Positions 22,995-31,971 of a stretch of DNA of 59,739 bases are shown piece by piece (the first letter of the stretch is position 1; every line of letters starts with the position of its first letter). The stretch comes from an uncultured Clostridia bacterium (GTDB lineage: Bacteria; Bacillota; Clostridia; Christensenellales; Borkfalkiaceae): the NCBI GenBank assembly GCA_947174415.1, contig CAMWIW010000009.1, positions 1 to 59,739 of the forward strand. Direction: 5' to 3'. Below the pieces are notes generated by a model. That model ran no database searches, was not told where the DNA came from, and saw nothing but the letters and a program-made list of their open reading frames with translations. A program made the position numbers and the translations under genes.

Positions 22995-23504
22995 ATGAAC
23001 GTTTCATTATTGTACGGCAAGAAGGTTTTGAGCACCGAGGGCAGAAAGGGATACGTGATTTCCGTAAACGCGGCAGCGGGAAGGATAGAATGTCTTACCT
23101 GCGCTGACGAAAACGAAAACGAGTTTTGGGTGGATATGAAAAACGTATTAAAGGTGGGCGATACGATTCTTTTCGAAGACAGGGAAAAGGCAATAAAGAC
23201 GGCAAAGCCCGTACGCCTCGGAAGAGCAAGTTACGACGATAAGGGAATGTACCTCGGCAATTTAGAGGATATGACCTATACGGGTAGCAGAATTTTGAAA
23301 GTGAAAATCGGCAAAAAAAATTACCCCGCCGGTGAGCTTATATACGGCGACGTTGTTATAGCAAAAAAAGTTGCAAGGCTTAAAAGCGACGTTATAAAGG
23401 ACGGGAAAATTATAATAAAAAAGGGAACGCCGTTAAGCGAAGGCGTGCTGTCTGCGGCGGAAAAAGAGGGCGAATATATCCAGACGAATTTAAAATCTCT
23501 CTAA
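22995..23504 (+). CDS. PRC-barrel-like domain protein
   Basis: A 169-residue soluble protein with AAGGAG 8 nt before the ATG. The pattern KKVLSTEGRKGYVISVNAAAGRIECLTCADENENEFWV, then GRASYDDKGMYLGNLEDM, suggests two PRC-barrel type beta-barrels in tandem; the C-terminal KKGTPLSEGVLSAAEKEGEYIQTNL resembles the tail of sporulation-linked YlmC/YmxH-like or other adaptor proteins only loosely. PRC barrels are found in RNA processing and sporulation proteins, so no role is assigned. It stands alone, divergent from nadB, with a gap of about 200 bp that contains AT-rich promoter-like DNA but no gene. Confidence 0.65.
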   Translation: MNVSLLYGKKVLSTEGRKGYVISVNAAAGRIECLTCADENENEFWVDMKNVLKVGDTILFEDREKAIKTAKPVRLGRASYDDKGMYLGNLEDMTYTGSRILKVKIGKKNYPAGELIYGDVVIAKKVARLKSDVIKDGKIIIKKGTPLSEGVLSAAEKEGEYIQTNLKSL

Positions 23505-23572
23505 TTAAGCCGACAATTACAAAAACAGCGTTATTTCGACCATATTCGCCACCCTTTGCACAATTTTAAGGC

Positions 23573-23578
23573 TATAAT
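23573..23578 (+). promoter_or_regulatory. -10 box, 7 nt before start of membrane gene
   Basis: TATAAT followed by TAAACTG and then the ATG at 23586. No Shine-Dalgarno is present and no good -35 box is seen. Confidence 0.5.
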
Positions 23579-23585
23579 TAAACTG

Positions 23586-24209
23586 ATGTTTTCTGATTTT
23601 TTCAATAAATTTTACGACTGGTTCGACGGCCTTCCGTTTGACGCTTTAATATACTTTATATGGGGTTCGTACCTTGCGGTATTTTTGGTCGCGTTCGTTG
23701 CGACGCTGTGTTCGACAAAGTTTAAAGCGGCGTCAAAAAAACCGTTTTTATGTTTAACAAACGCTTATGCAGCCATATCGCTTGCGGCGTTTATGCTGCA
23801 ATGCGGGCTCGCGCAATCGATTACTGCAACAGTTGCTTTTTGGGTAGTAGGCTACGTACTATACGGTTCACTTTGCGCGTTTAATAAACAGCATTTGCGC
23901 AAGGAGAAAGCCACAACCTCCGCAGCGGTGGCAACGCCCGTACCCGTACAGCCTATGCGCGCAATGAGAGGCGACGCCCCCGCACCCATACCCGCCGCGA
24001 AAAACGGCGTAAGGCTTGAACATGCAGTTGCCGTAACCGACAAGCTTTTGACGAAAAATCTTGCCAAAACCGACAGACAGGAGCTTGAAAAGCTGAAAAA
24101 TACGCTTGCGGTTTTGAAAATCAAGGGAACTTTGAACCCAACCGAAGCGGATATTTTAAACGATAACTTCAACGCACTGTTAAAACTTATGGCAAAATAT
24201 AATGTTTAA
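23586..24209 (+). CDS. hypothetical small membrane protein
   Basis: A 207-residue protein of unknown function. Three hydrophobic segments lie in the N-terminal half (about 13-40, 55-75 and 80-98), followed by an Ala/Pro-rich linker (TSAAVATPVPVQP) and a soluble helical C-terminal domain of about 75 residues (LEHAVAVTDKLLTKNLAKTDRQELEKLKNTL). The last segment looks able to form a coiled coil. The start at ATG 23586 is chosen because the -10 box ends 7 nt before it; an upstream TTG frame would lie in front of the promoter. The gene ends with the terminator shared with addA. Confidence 0.7.
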   Translation: MFSDFFNKFYDWFDGLPFDALIYFIWGSYLAVFLVAFVATLCSTKFKAASKKPFLCLTNAYAAISLAAFMLQCGLAQSITATVAFWVVGYVLYGSLCAFNKQHLRKEKATTSAAVATPVPVQPMRAMRGDAPAPIPAAKNGVRLEHAVAVTDKLLTKNLAKTDRQELEKLKNTLAVLKIKGTLNPTEADILNDNFNALLKLMAKYNV

Positions 24210-24229
24210 ACCGTTTCGTAAAACGAAAG

Positions 24230-24263
24230 CGCCGCCCGCGGAAATTCCGCGGGCGGCGTTTTT
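24230..24263. terminator. bidirectional terminator before addA end
   Basis: CGCCGCCCGCGGAA and its exact complement, followed by TTTTT on the plus strand. It overlaps the last bases of addA on the minus strand. Confidence 0.88.
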
Positions 24264-27200
24264 AATCTAAATCAATCTGACGGCGTGTATGGATATTTAT
24301 TATAGTAGTACTTATCTTTGCCGGCGAGCAGTGCAAAATCGCCGCCGTTGCCTTCTTGTATAGACTTAGCTGCGAACTATAGGTTTTTACGAGCTGTTCG
24401 TCCGATTTGCGGGAATACTTATAATCGATTATCTTTACTCCGAACTCGCCTACGGCAAGAAGGTCTATCGCGCCCTGCACCAACACAAAGTCCTCTTCTG
24501 CCGTATCCAAAATTTCGTTTGCTTTAAGTCTGCATAAAAATTCCCGCTCCCTGTAAAGCTCCGCACCGCCAAGGTCTGCAAAGACGGGCATATTTAAAAT
24601 CTGAGACAGCTCTTCGGCATTTAATAAGTCAAACTGCGCCTTGGAAATCCTTTGTGAAGTTAAAAAGTTAAGCTTTTCGCACTCTATTTCCTCCGCGGAT
24701 TTTTTAGAGAAATCGCATAGTTCTAAAAATCTGTGATACGCAGAACCCTTTTCCGTTCCCGTTTCACCTTCGCCGCTGAAAAGAGTGTGCGTTGCCTCGT
24801 AAGGCTCGCCGTCCCTCAGCCTCAGAATAGCCGACGCAGAGCTTTTAACGGGCAAATCGACACTTCCCGAATAGGCGTAGCCGCGCGCAAACTGTCCCTC
24901 TATGCTTTCAACTAACTTATCGTCGGGAGCGTAAAGCATCGCGCCGCCGTATTCCGACGGAGTAAAGTCAGTTAAATTTTCCTTTTCTTCGTGCAAGAAC
25001 CGAGATATGTCGAAAAGGTCGGCATAACACTTTGCGTCGGAAAAGTTTCCGTCAAACGGCTTAACGGTTTCGGCAAGAATATGCAAATTGCACATTGCGC
25101 GGGTGCACGCCACGTAGAAAAGGTTAAGTTCGTTGCAAAGCTCTTCCCCGTCTTTTTTCGATTTTATAAGTCGTCTTAAAACCGTCTTGTGCGCAAGCAT
25201 GTTTTCTCTGTCGTAAGATTTGGGCGCAAAGCCGAAATGTTCGTCAAACGGCACTTCCTCGTAATCCTGCCCCTTGAAGGTCTTACAAATATCGGCAATA
25301 ATAACGACAGGGAATTCAAGCCCCTTCGAGGCGTGCATTGACATTATTTTAATACTGTCCGACGGAGCGGGTGCGGGCGCGGGAACGTCGTATCCGCCCG
25401 CCTTTATCTTTTGCAGGAACGCGGCAAGAGGGAGGCTTGCGCCCTCTTCTCTTAGGCGCAAAACGTTTTTGACCTTTATCTCTCCGCCTGCGCCGTAACC
25501 GCTTTCCAAACCGAAAGTTTCCAAAAGCTCGTCAATAAGCTCACCTGTAGGCAAAACGTCCGCCAAATCCCTTAATTTTTGCAATTGCCCCCCGAATATA
25601 TGCAACTTTCGCGAGATTTCACCGGGGAGAGCAGCGTATTTTTCACAGCACTTTCTGAACGGCAGAGGGGACTTTGCGTTCTGAAAAGCTATTCTTATTT
25701 CGGCAAGTTCGTCTTCGCAAAACCCGCCCAACGGGGACAAAAGTGCTGAAACAAGAGGTACGTCCTGCTCAGCGTTGTCTATAAGCGAAAGAATATCGAG
25801 CATTTGCTTAACTTCAGCAAGCTCGCAGATATTAGCTTCCTGCGCGCCCGCAACCGCGTAACCTTGGTCGGTCAAAGCGCGCACTATTCCCTCGACGGAA
25901 TCACCCTTGTTTTTGCGCGTCAGAATGCATATGTCGCCGCGCTGTGTGGGAACGAATTCCCCCTTTTTAAGGTCGAAATGGGTGCTTTGAAGCTCCTTTT
26001 CGACTATTTCAAGCACGGCAAGTCCCTCGCGAGTATGGCGCGTTTCCTTCCTACCGTTTAATACCGAATAAACTTCAAGTTCGCCCGTTTCGTCCTCTTC
26101 CTTGCCGAAAACGTGAATTTTAGCCTCGCCATAGCCCGCGGGATACTGTCCGCCCGCGCGCATAACCGAACCGTTTGCGTAGTCCACGCCGCAAGTATCG
26201 GGACGCATAACAGTAGTGAACAGTTCGTTCGCAAAGTCTAACACCCCGTCCGAACTGCGGAAATTGCTTGAAAGCTTTAAAGCGTTTCCGAAGCCCTTTT
26301 CGAAATTTTCGAATTTTTTTGTGAAAAATACCGACTTGCTGCCGCGAAATCCGTAAATCGACTGCTTGACGTCGCCGACGAGAAACGTTTCGCCCGTAAA
26401 GGAAGAAATAATTTCCTCTTGCACGGGGTTAACGTCCTGATACTCGTCAACAAAGACGTATTTAAAGCCCGAATTTATTTCGCCTTTTATGCGCTCGTCG
26501 CTTAAAAGTTGCAACGTCAAATGCTCTAAATCGTTGTAGTCAAGCTTGTTCTCTTCCGCCTTAACTGCGGCATATTCCCTATCCAATCGCAATAATACGC
26601 TTGAAAACGCTACGGCAACTTCCCCGCTTTTAAAGAACTTTTCGCGCTCTTTCTCCTCGGTTTCCAAATCGGGACAAAGTGCGGCGTATTTCTTGCCTAA
26701 GCTGTCCTTGAACGCCTTGAATGAAGCACCTGCCTCCTTGTCCTCGGGCGCGTCAACGGGTTTCCTTGTTACCGTTAAAGCAGGCTTTGCGCCGAAAAGA
26801 CCTACGGTTTCGTAAATCTTTAACGCGCACTCCATTTCGGTAAAAAGCTGATTGTATATTGCCGCCTTTTTCGTTACGGGAAATTCGCTTTTAAAGCGTT
26901 CAACGGCACATATAAGGGGGGCAATCTTGTTTTTTAAGGTTGAAAAATACCCGTCGCATACCGTTTTAAAGCCGTCATCGGTATACAGATTTTTCGTATT
27001 TTCCAAAATCTGCGCATAGCGTGCAACCGAGCGAACCTCTGAATACGCTTCCCATAAAAGCTTCTTTAAAGAGGCGTCGTTGCGCTTTTTCATAAAGCAA
27101 GATAAAAGCAACTTAAAGTCTTTACCGTCCTCGTCGTACAGCTTTTCGAAAAGACTGTCTGCGGCACGGGCTTTTAAATCACGCGCGACGGCATCGTCGG

Positions 27201-27573
27201 AAGAAATGATATCGAAGCTTGCGTCTACACCGTCCAAAGCGTAAAAATAAGTTCTTATAAGCCTTGCGCAAAGCGAGTGAATGGTCGATATGTTAGCCGA
27301 AGAGATTTTGGATAGCTGAGCTTTCAGGCGGGTTTTTTCTTCACCCGCGTTTTCCACCCTCTTTATGATTGCCGAGCGCAACTTTTCTTTCATCTGCGCC
27401 GCCGCCTTTTTGGTAAAGGTTACGGCGAGCACGTCGTCCAAATCGACGCCGTTAGCCACGGCGTTAACGAGCTTTTCAATCATTACGAAAGTTTTGCCGC
27501 TGCCCGCAGAGGCGGAAACAATCGTCTTGCCGCGCGAAGATATTGCTGCGACCTGTTCGTCAGTCAGTTGCAT
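24262..27573 (-). CDS. addA: ATP-dependent helicase/nuclease subunit A
   Basis: AddA is the UvrD-type 3'-5' helicase and nuclease subunit of AddAB, which resects double-strand breaks and loads RecA. The 1103-residue protein has Walker A ASAGSGKT at 21-28, the SF1 motif VFVDEYQDVNPVQ near 370, DVKQSIYGFRGS, a SMHASKGLEFPVV segment, and the C-terminal PD-(D/E)xK nuclease with GAIDLLA and KIIDYKYSRKSDEQL. It is somewhat shorter than Bacillus AddA (about 1230). The ATG is preceded by AGGGGGACGGA and overlaps the end of addB by 14 bp, so both are coupled. Confidence 0.95.
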   Translation of the reverse strand: MQLTDEQVAAISSRGKTIVSASAGSGKTFVMIEKLVNAVANGVDLDDVLAVTFTKKAAAQMKEKLRSAIIKRVENAGEEKTRLKAQLSKISSANISTIHSLCARLIRTYFYALDGVDASFDIISSDDAVARDLKARAADSLFEKLYDEDGKDFKLLLSCFMKKRNDASLKKLLWEAYSEVRSVARYAQILENTKNLYTDDGFKTVCDGYFSTLKNKIAPLICAVERFKSEFPVTKKAAIYNQLFTEMECALKIYETVGLFGAKPALTVTRKPVDAPEDKEAGASFKAFKDSLGKKYAALCPDLETEEKEREKFFKSGEVAVAFSSVLLRLDREYAAVKAEENKLDYNDLEHLTLQLLSDERIKGEINSGFKYVFVDEYQDVNPVQEEIISSFTGETFLVGDVKQSIYGFRGSKSVFFTKKFENFEKGFGNALKLSSNFRSSDGVLDFANELFTTVMRPDTCGVDYANGSVMRAGGQYPAGYGEAKIHVFGKEEDETGELEVYSVLNGRKETRHTREGLAVLEIVEKELQSTHFDLKKGEFVPTQRGDICILTRKNKGDSVEGIVRALTDQGYAVAGAQEANICELAEVKQMLDILSLIDNAEQDVPLVSALLSPLGGFCEDELAEIRIAFQNAKSPLPFRKCCEKYAALPGEISRKLHIFGGQLQKLRDLADVLPTGELIDELLETFGLESGYGAGGEIKVKNVLRLREEGASLPLAAFLQKIKAGGYDVPAPAPAPSDSIKIMSMHASKGLEFPVVIIADICKTFKGQDYEEVPFDEHFGFAPKSYDRENMLAHKTVLRRLIKSKKDGEELCNELNLFYVACTRAMCNLHILAETVKPFDGNFSDAKCYADLFDISRFLHEEKENLTDFTPSEYGGAMLYAPDDKLVESIEGQFARGYAYSGSVDLPVKSSASAILRLRDGEPYEATHTLFSGEGETGTEKGSAYHRFLELCDFSKKSAEEIECEKLNFLTSQRISKAQFDLLNAEELSQILNMPVFADLGGAELYREREFLCRLKANEILDTAEEDFVLVQGAIDLLAVGEFGVKIIDYKYSRKSDEQLVKTYSSQLSLYKKATAAILHCSPAKISTTIINIHTRRQIDLD

Positions 27574-30500
27574 TTCCGTCCCCCTTGACTTTTCTTACAA
27601 GCTCGGCTATCTGCGAGCATTTGACGGACTTGGGCTTTCGCTCTTCCCCGTCCTTGCCAAGCGACACGCCGCAGCTTCCGCCCGCCTTGCAGTAGCGGCA
27701 AGTGCCCTCCGCAGGTGAGGGCGCTATGTTACCCGAAAGCATTTCGGTTGCGCCTACGCTTGCAACGAGCTTGGAATACTCCAAAAAGTCTGAAAAGTCA
27801 GACCTTGACATTGCGCTCTCCGACCGTCCGCCGCCGAGAAAAGCGTTCACGTAATCGCTCTTCATTTTGGGCTGAACGGTGCTGTCCGACGCAATAACCA
27901 CCTCGTCGCTGCCGTCCATAAAACCTTGAAGACGGAAAATCCCGTCCTTCTTGTCGCGGTACTCTACCGATGCGGGAAAGTAGTAAGCGCCTGCCGCACG
28001 CTTTCCTTCGGATACGGCAAGCAGATAAAGCGGCAGTTGCAGCTTTGCGCCCGTATAGTATTTTGAGGCGGTCGCATCGATGCTGCCCGTCTTGTAATCG
28101 ATTATTCTGACCAAGTCTCCGCTTTCGTCCACGCGGTCGATGCGTCCGTAAATTTTAACGCCCGAAAGCTGCACCTCGCAACCGCACTCCGCCTTTGACG
28201 GCGTGAACGAAGAATTTTTTATTTGCTCATACATTCCGCCGGAAATTTTGACTGCTTCGGATAGAAGTTCTTCTGATAAGTATTTACCGCTCTTGCTGTC
28301 CACGAGAGACGAATAGGGCGGCTTTGAAAGTTTTTCTTCCGCGACTGAACGGGTGCGGACGGAAAACTCTTCCAATGATGCCGTTCCGCCAACTTCTTTT
28401 GCCATGTCCTGCAAAACCGAGTGAATAAAGTTACCCGTGTCAACCGCGCGTATAACGCCCTCTTCACGCTCTTGAACTTTCAGCCCCTGACGCATAAAGC
28501 CGAGATACGGGCAGGAAAAATAAGTCTCCAAAGCGGTGGGCGAAAGACTTGTTTTACCCGCCAAATACAGCCGTTGCCCACAGGATATGCCGCGTTTAAC
28601 GGGCATTTTGAGCGCGGCTGAGGCCTCGGTTTCAAATCCGCGTGAGGCTAAAACCTTGTATACCGACGGAGCGTATTCCGATGCTGCGTACTTCCTTAAA
28701 TACTTGATTGCGGGCAGCTTTTCGCTGCAATAATAGGGAATAGCTCTGTACAGCGTTTCCACTTTTTTAACTGAAACGGGCTCGATTGCCGCACCCTTCG
28801 GCGTTCTGAAGGCTGCCGCGGCGTACGAAATCAGCTCGCTTGCGCCGCTCTCTTCCCCGCCAGATTTTACGGGATAAGACAGATAAAGGCGGTTTCTGAA
28901 CGCGCAGATATTTAGTGCGCAAGTCTCACGCTTTCTTGCGTTGACTTGGCTTATCTTCGGGGATATGTTGAGGTTAACGTTTGAAAGCGCACTGATTTCC
29001 CTGTCTGTCAGAAGAGAAGTATCCGAGCTTACGCACGGCACTTCGCCCGTAAGCTGTGCGGCAAAAACGACGTTGCTGCCCGTGTTTGCGGTTGCAGCCA
29101 AATCGCCCACGAACACAGCGTCTGCCTTGGGCGGAATTAGGGAAATTTTCATTGCGGAAAGACCGCTTTTCAGTATTTTAACGAACTCGTTAAGACTTAC
29201 GCCGCCACCGGATATACTTTCCGCCTCATCCAAAACCGTCAAAAGACTTTCGTACGCGCGGGAAGAAAATTGTGCCGCGATGGGCATGGTGTCTTTATAC
29301 TTTTCGGAAAAGTCTTTTAGCGTATTTTCTACCTTAAAATAGGTTAAAAGTGCGCGTAGACCCCCACATATGCTTGAAATACCGCCTTTTACGGCTATAA
29401 AATCGAGACCTTTTAAAAACTCTTTTCTTACACATTCCACCGCTTCTTTGTCAAATCCGAGGTTTGAAAGCGCTTCATCTTTGGGCGTGCGTTTTACTCC
29501 GCCGCGATAGGGCGCAAGTCTTAAAAGATAGTTTCTGAAAAGATCTTTTTGTGCACGCTCGGCAGGGAAATAAGGCGAGGCAACGATAGCGTCAACTTCG
29601 GGGAACTGACAGCCCGTAACCGCGCAGACGAGATAATTTATAACGAACGCGCATAGAGAATGTTCGGACAGAGACAGTCTTTTGTCCGCATAATAGGGAA
29701 TTTTATAACGCGCAAAAACGCGTGCAAGGGCGCGCTCGCCGTTCTCCAAATCGGGCAGCATTACGGAAATTTTCGCGTATCGTTCGCCCTGCGACACGTG
29801 CTTTTTAATATTGACGGCGATAAACTCCAACTCCTCTTCGGTATCCGCCGCTTCGTAGATGTTCACTTTATCGGTTGCAAGAGGCTCGCCGTAAAAACAG
29901 TCAGCATTGTAGAGAGCTTGACAGAGAACCTGTGCTTCCTTTATTCGCCCGTCGTTGGCAGTGGAAATTTCCGCCCCGCCGAACTCGTTTGCAATCGCGA
30001 TAAAAGCAGAGCTTGCCTCGTTCACATACACGTCTTCCGCGCCGCCGATAAACAGCCCGTAAACGCTTTCAGCCGCGGAGCAAGCCGCGCGAACGCACTC
30101 AGCAGAGGTACACGTAAAGGCTTGAAAACCAAGAAAGACGACCGAGTTGCCCTTGATTTTATTGCTTTCGGCAACCACTTCGCCGAGTTGGCGCAGGTAT
30201 GCGTTTCTGTCCTCCTTGCCGCTCTCTTTGAGATATTTTTCGTATTCTGCGTAAATTATCGCAAGGTCGTGCAGCTTTCCGCCAAGGATACCGCCGCCCT
30301 CAGCCGCTTTTGCCGCGTCTTCAGCAGACACACGCGATGAATATAATAGGGCTATCGTATCGTACACGGCCTGCGCCGCGCCGGAAACGGACAGTTTTTT
30401 AAACAGAGTAAGCTCGTTTTTGTTATCCTCGATAATTTTTCGCACCGCCATAGCCGAGCCCTGACTTGAAAGAACGTTTTCAGCCTTGCCCCTTTCGCTC

Positions 30501-30700
30501 GATAAAAACCGCGCCAACGTAAAAACAGAGGTCAAAAAAGTACCCTCTACCGCGCTGCACACCGTGCGTTCTGCGGCGAGAGAAAGCCTGTCCTCACAAA
30601 AAATTACTGTTTTTCGACCGTTTTCTTCGTTTTTTACGACGATTTTTTTCAGTTGTTCAAGCGCGACTGACAAAGCCGCGCAGTTGACGGTGTAAATCAT
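27560..30700 (-). CDS. addB: AddB-like nuclease subunit with Fe-S nuclease domain
   Basis: AddB partner of AddA: 1046 residues with a helicase-like body and a C-terminal Fe-S-bound nuclease. Visible are the first cluster Cys in YFSCPYLGFMRQGL (near 728), the nuclease core GRIDRVDESGDLVRIIDYKTGS, and the final Cys group TCRYCKAGGSCG near 1000, giving four Cys spaced as in AddB. The N-terminus lacks a Walker A (GxxGxGKT) motif that Bacillus AddB has, so it resembles RexB-type subunits that do not hydrolyse ATP. The -10 box TATAAT with an extended TG lies only 7 nt before the ATG and there is no RBS: a leaderless candidate. It begins the addB-addA operon. Confidence 0.9.
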   Translation of the reverse strand: MIYTVNCAALSVALEQLKKIVVKNEENGRKTVIFCEDRLSLAAERTVCSAVEGTFLTSVFTLARFLSSERGKAENVLSSQGSAMAVRKIIEDNKNELTLFKKLSVSGAAQAVYDTIALLYSSRVSAEDAAKAAEGGGILGGKLHDLAIIYAEYEKYLKESGKEDRNAYLRQLGEVVAESNKIKGNSVVFLGFQAFTCTSAECVRAACSAAESVYGLFIGGAEDVYVNEASSAFIAIANEFGGAEISTANDGRIKEAQVLCQALYNADCFYGEPLATDKVNIYEAADTEEELEFIAVNIKKHVSQGERYAKISVMLPDLENGERALARVFARYKIPYYADKRLSLSEHSLCAFVINYLVCAVTGCQFPEVDAIVASPYFPAERAQKDLFRNYLLRLAPYRGGVKRTPKDEALSNLGFDKEAVECVRKEFLKGLDFIAVKGGISSICGGLRALLTYFKVENTLKDFSEKYKDTMPIAAQFSSRAYESLLTVLDEAESISGGGVSLNEFVKILKSGLSAMKISLIPPKADAVFVGDLAATANTGSNVVFAAQLTGEVPCVSSDTSLLTDREISALSNVNLNISPKISQVNARKRETCALNICAFRNRLYLSYPVKSGGEESGASELISYAAAAFRTPKGAAIEPVSVKKVETLYRAIPYYCSEKLPAIKYLRKYAASEYAPSVYKVLASRGFETEASAALKMPVKRGISCGQRLYLAGKTSLSPTALETYFSCPYLGFMRQGLKVQEREEGVIRAVDTGNFIHSVLQDMAKEVGGTASLEEFSVRTRSVAEEKLSKPPYSSLVDSKSGKYLSEELLSEAVKISGGMYEQIKNSSFTPSKAECGCEVQLSGVKIYGRIDRVDESGDLVRIIDYKTGSIDATASKYYTGAKLQLPLYLLAVSEGKRAAGAYYFPASVEYRDKKDGIFRLQGFMDGSDEVVIASDSTVQPKMKSDYVNAFLGGGRSESAMSRSDFSDFLEYSKLVASVGATEMLSGNIAPSPAEGTCRYCKAGGSCGVSLGKDGEERKPKSVKCSQIAELVRKVKGDGNATD

Positions 30701-30707
30701 TGATTTG

Positions 30708-30716
30708 ATTATATCA
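30708..30716 (-). promoter_or_regulatory. extended -10 promoter of addB
   Basis: TGATATAAT on the minus strand; TTAAAT 17 nt further upstream may serve as -35. The transcript start is predicted at the addB ATG. Confidence 0.55.
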
Positions 30717-30756
30717 TAAAGTCGGTCGGAATTTAAATAATTTAGGCATAAAAGTT

Positions 30757-30785
30757 TTTACAAAATCAAAATTATATGCTATAAT
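30757..30785 (+). promoter_or_regulatory. promoter of lipoprotein gene
   Basis: TTTACA (30757-30762), 17 nt, TATAAT (30780-30785) with an extended TG one base upstream. The leader is about 23 nt. Confidence 0.8.
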
Positions 30786-30814
30786 AACCGTAATTCTAAT
30801 AATAAGGGTATTTT

Positions 30815-31891
30815 ATGAAGAAACGATTTGGCGTTGTTGCGCTTGCCGCAGCGGCGGGCTGTGCGGTAATATTCGCGGGTTGCACGGGTTGCGGTTCGAA
30901 CGGAAAGGCGAACGAGGCGGCTTTCAGCTCGAACTGGTATGCGGATACGAGTTTTAGATATATTCAACCCAAGTTCGTCGGCGCGGAAAATGCGGAAGTT
31001 TTAAAATACGGCGTTAAGTTCGACGGCTCTGCGGCGGGCAACACAAGTTACTCCGTGAACTACGCAGACGGCACTTATACGACAAGCTTCTACGCAACTA
31101 CCTTCAATAAAAACATAATCGACGAAGATTACAGGGACGCTTACCCCGACAATTTACAGGTTTACTGCTACGCTACCGAACTTGAAATTCCCTCGGTTAC
31201 GTTCACAGTCGGTGAAGATAGCAAGACTTTTGACGGCAACACCGTACAGACTTTAAGCTTTTTCCTTGACGTAAGCAACCATTTACAGCCGCTCTATTCC
31301 GAGCAGCATATAAGTATGGTTTCCCCCACCGACTATCAGGTAAGCAAACTCGAAGACGCGTATTTGTCGGTCAAGCAGGACATTAAGACCTCTTACAAAT
31401 ACGACGGCACGGCGGCTAAAACCGTTATAGAAGGCGACGACGCCACGGAGTTCACTACAAACGACCTTAACAAAACGGACAACTCCTTGGTTGACGTATG
31501 CGGACTGAATATTGCGGTAAGAGCAATGCAGCTCGGCTCTGGTATGTCGCAGGTTATTAGCGTTTACTCCCCTGCGGGAAAAATGCAGAACTACACTTTT
31601 GCGGGCTCGTCCTCGGCTTTGAGCGAAGACGAGAGAAAAGCTTACGAAACCATATTGGAAGGCAAAAACTTATACGTTTCGGGCGAGGACAAAACCTTAA
31701 ACACCGTTTGCGTAACGGCAACGCTTAACGCTGATATGCGCGGCGTTTCGCAGAAGTATTGGTTCGCGGCTATTGACAACGCGAAAAACAACCGCGGCAG
31801 GGCAACTATGGTAAAGATGTCCGTACCCCTCACTTTCAGCCTAGGCACGTTAAATTATACGCTTGAAGAAATTCAAAGCACGTTATACTAA
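30815..31891 (+). CDS. hypothetical lipoprotein
   Basis: A 358-residue lipoprotein: a positively charged start (MKKRFG), a hydrophobic stretch, and a lipobox FAGC with Cys23, followed by a second Cys pair (TGCG). The mature part is polar, rich in Thr, Tyr, Asp and Asn, and probably beta-rich. No enzyme motif is seen and I do not recognise the family. It would sit on the outer face of the membrane. RBS is weak (AGGG, 6 nt). It has its own promoter and terminator, so it is a single-gene unit, oriented away from addB. Confidence 0.78.
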   Translation: MKKRFGVVALAAAAGCAVIFAGCTGCGSNGKANEAAFSSNWYADTSFRYIQPKFVGAENAEVLKYGVKFDGSAAGNTSYSVNYADGTYTTSFYATTFNKNIIDEDYRDAYPDNLQVYCYATELEIPSVTFTVGEDSKTFDGNTVQTLSFFLDVSNHLQPLYSEQHISMVSPTDYQVSKLEDAYLSVKQDIKTSYKYDGTAAKTVIEGDDATEFTTNDLNKTDNSLVDVCGLNIAVRAMQLGSGMSQVISVYSPAGKMQNYTFAGSSSALSEDERKAYETILEGKNLYVSGEDKTLNTVCVTATLNADMRGVSQKYWFAAIDNAKNNRGRATMVKMSVPLTFSLGTLNYTLEEIQSTLY

Positions 31892-31903
31892 TATCAATAA
31901 AAG

Positions 31904-31936
31904 AAGCCCCGCGGCATTCGCCGCGGGGCTTTATTT
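31904..31936. terminator. bidirectional terminator, lipoprotein / dehydrogenase
   Basis: AAGCCCCGCGGC and its complement around a 4-nt loop, followed by TATTTTT on the plus strand; it lies between convergent genes. Confidence 0.9.
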
Positions 31937-31971
31937 TTCATTATTTAAGGCATATTCGGGGGTCTACGGGA

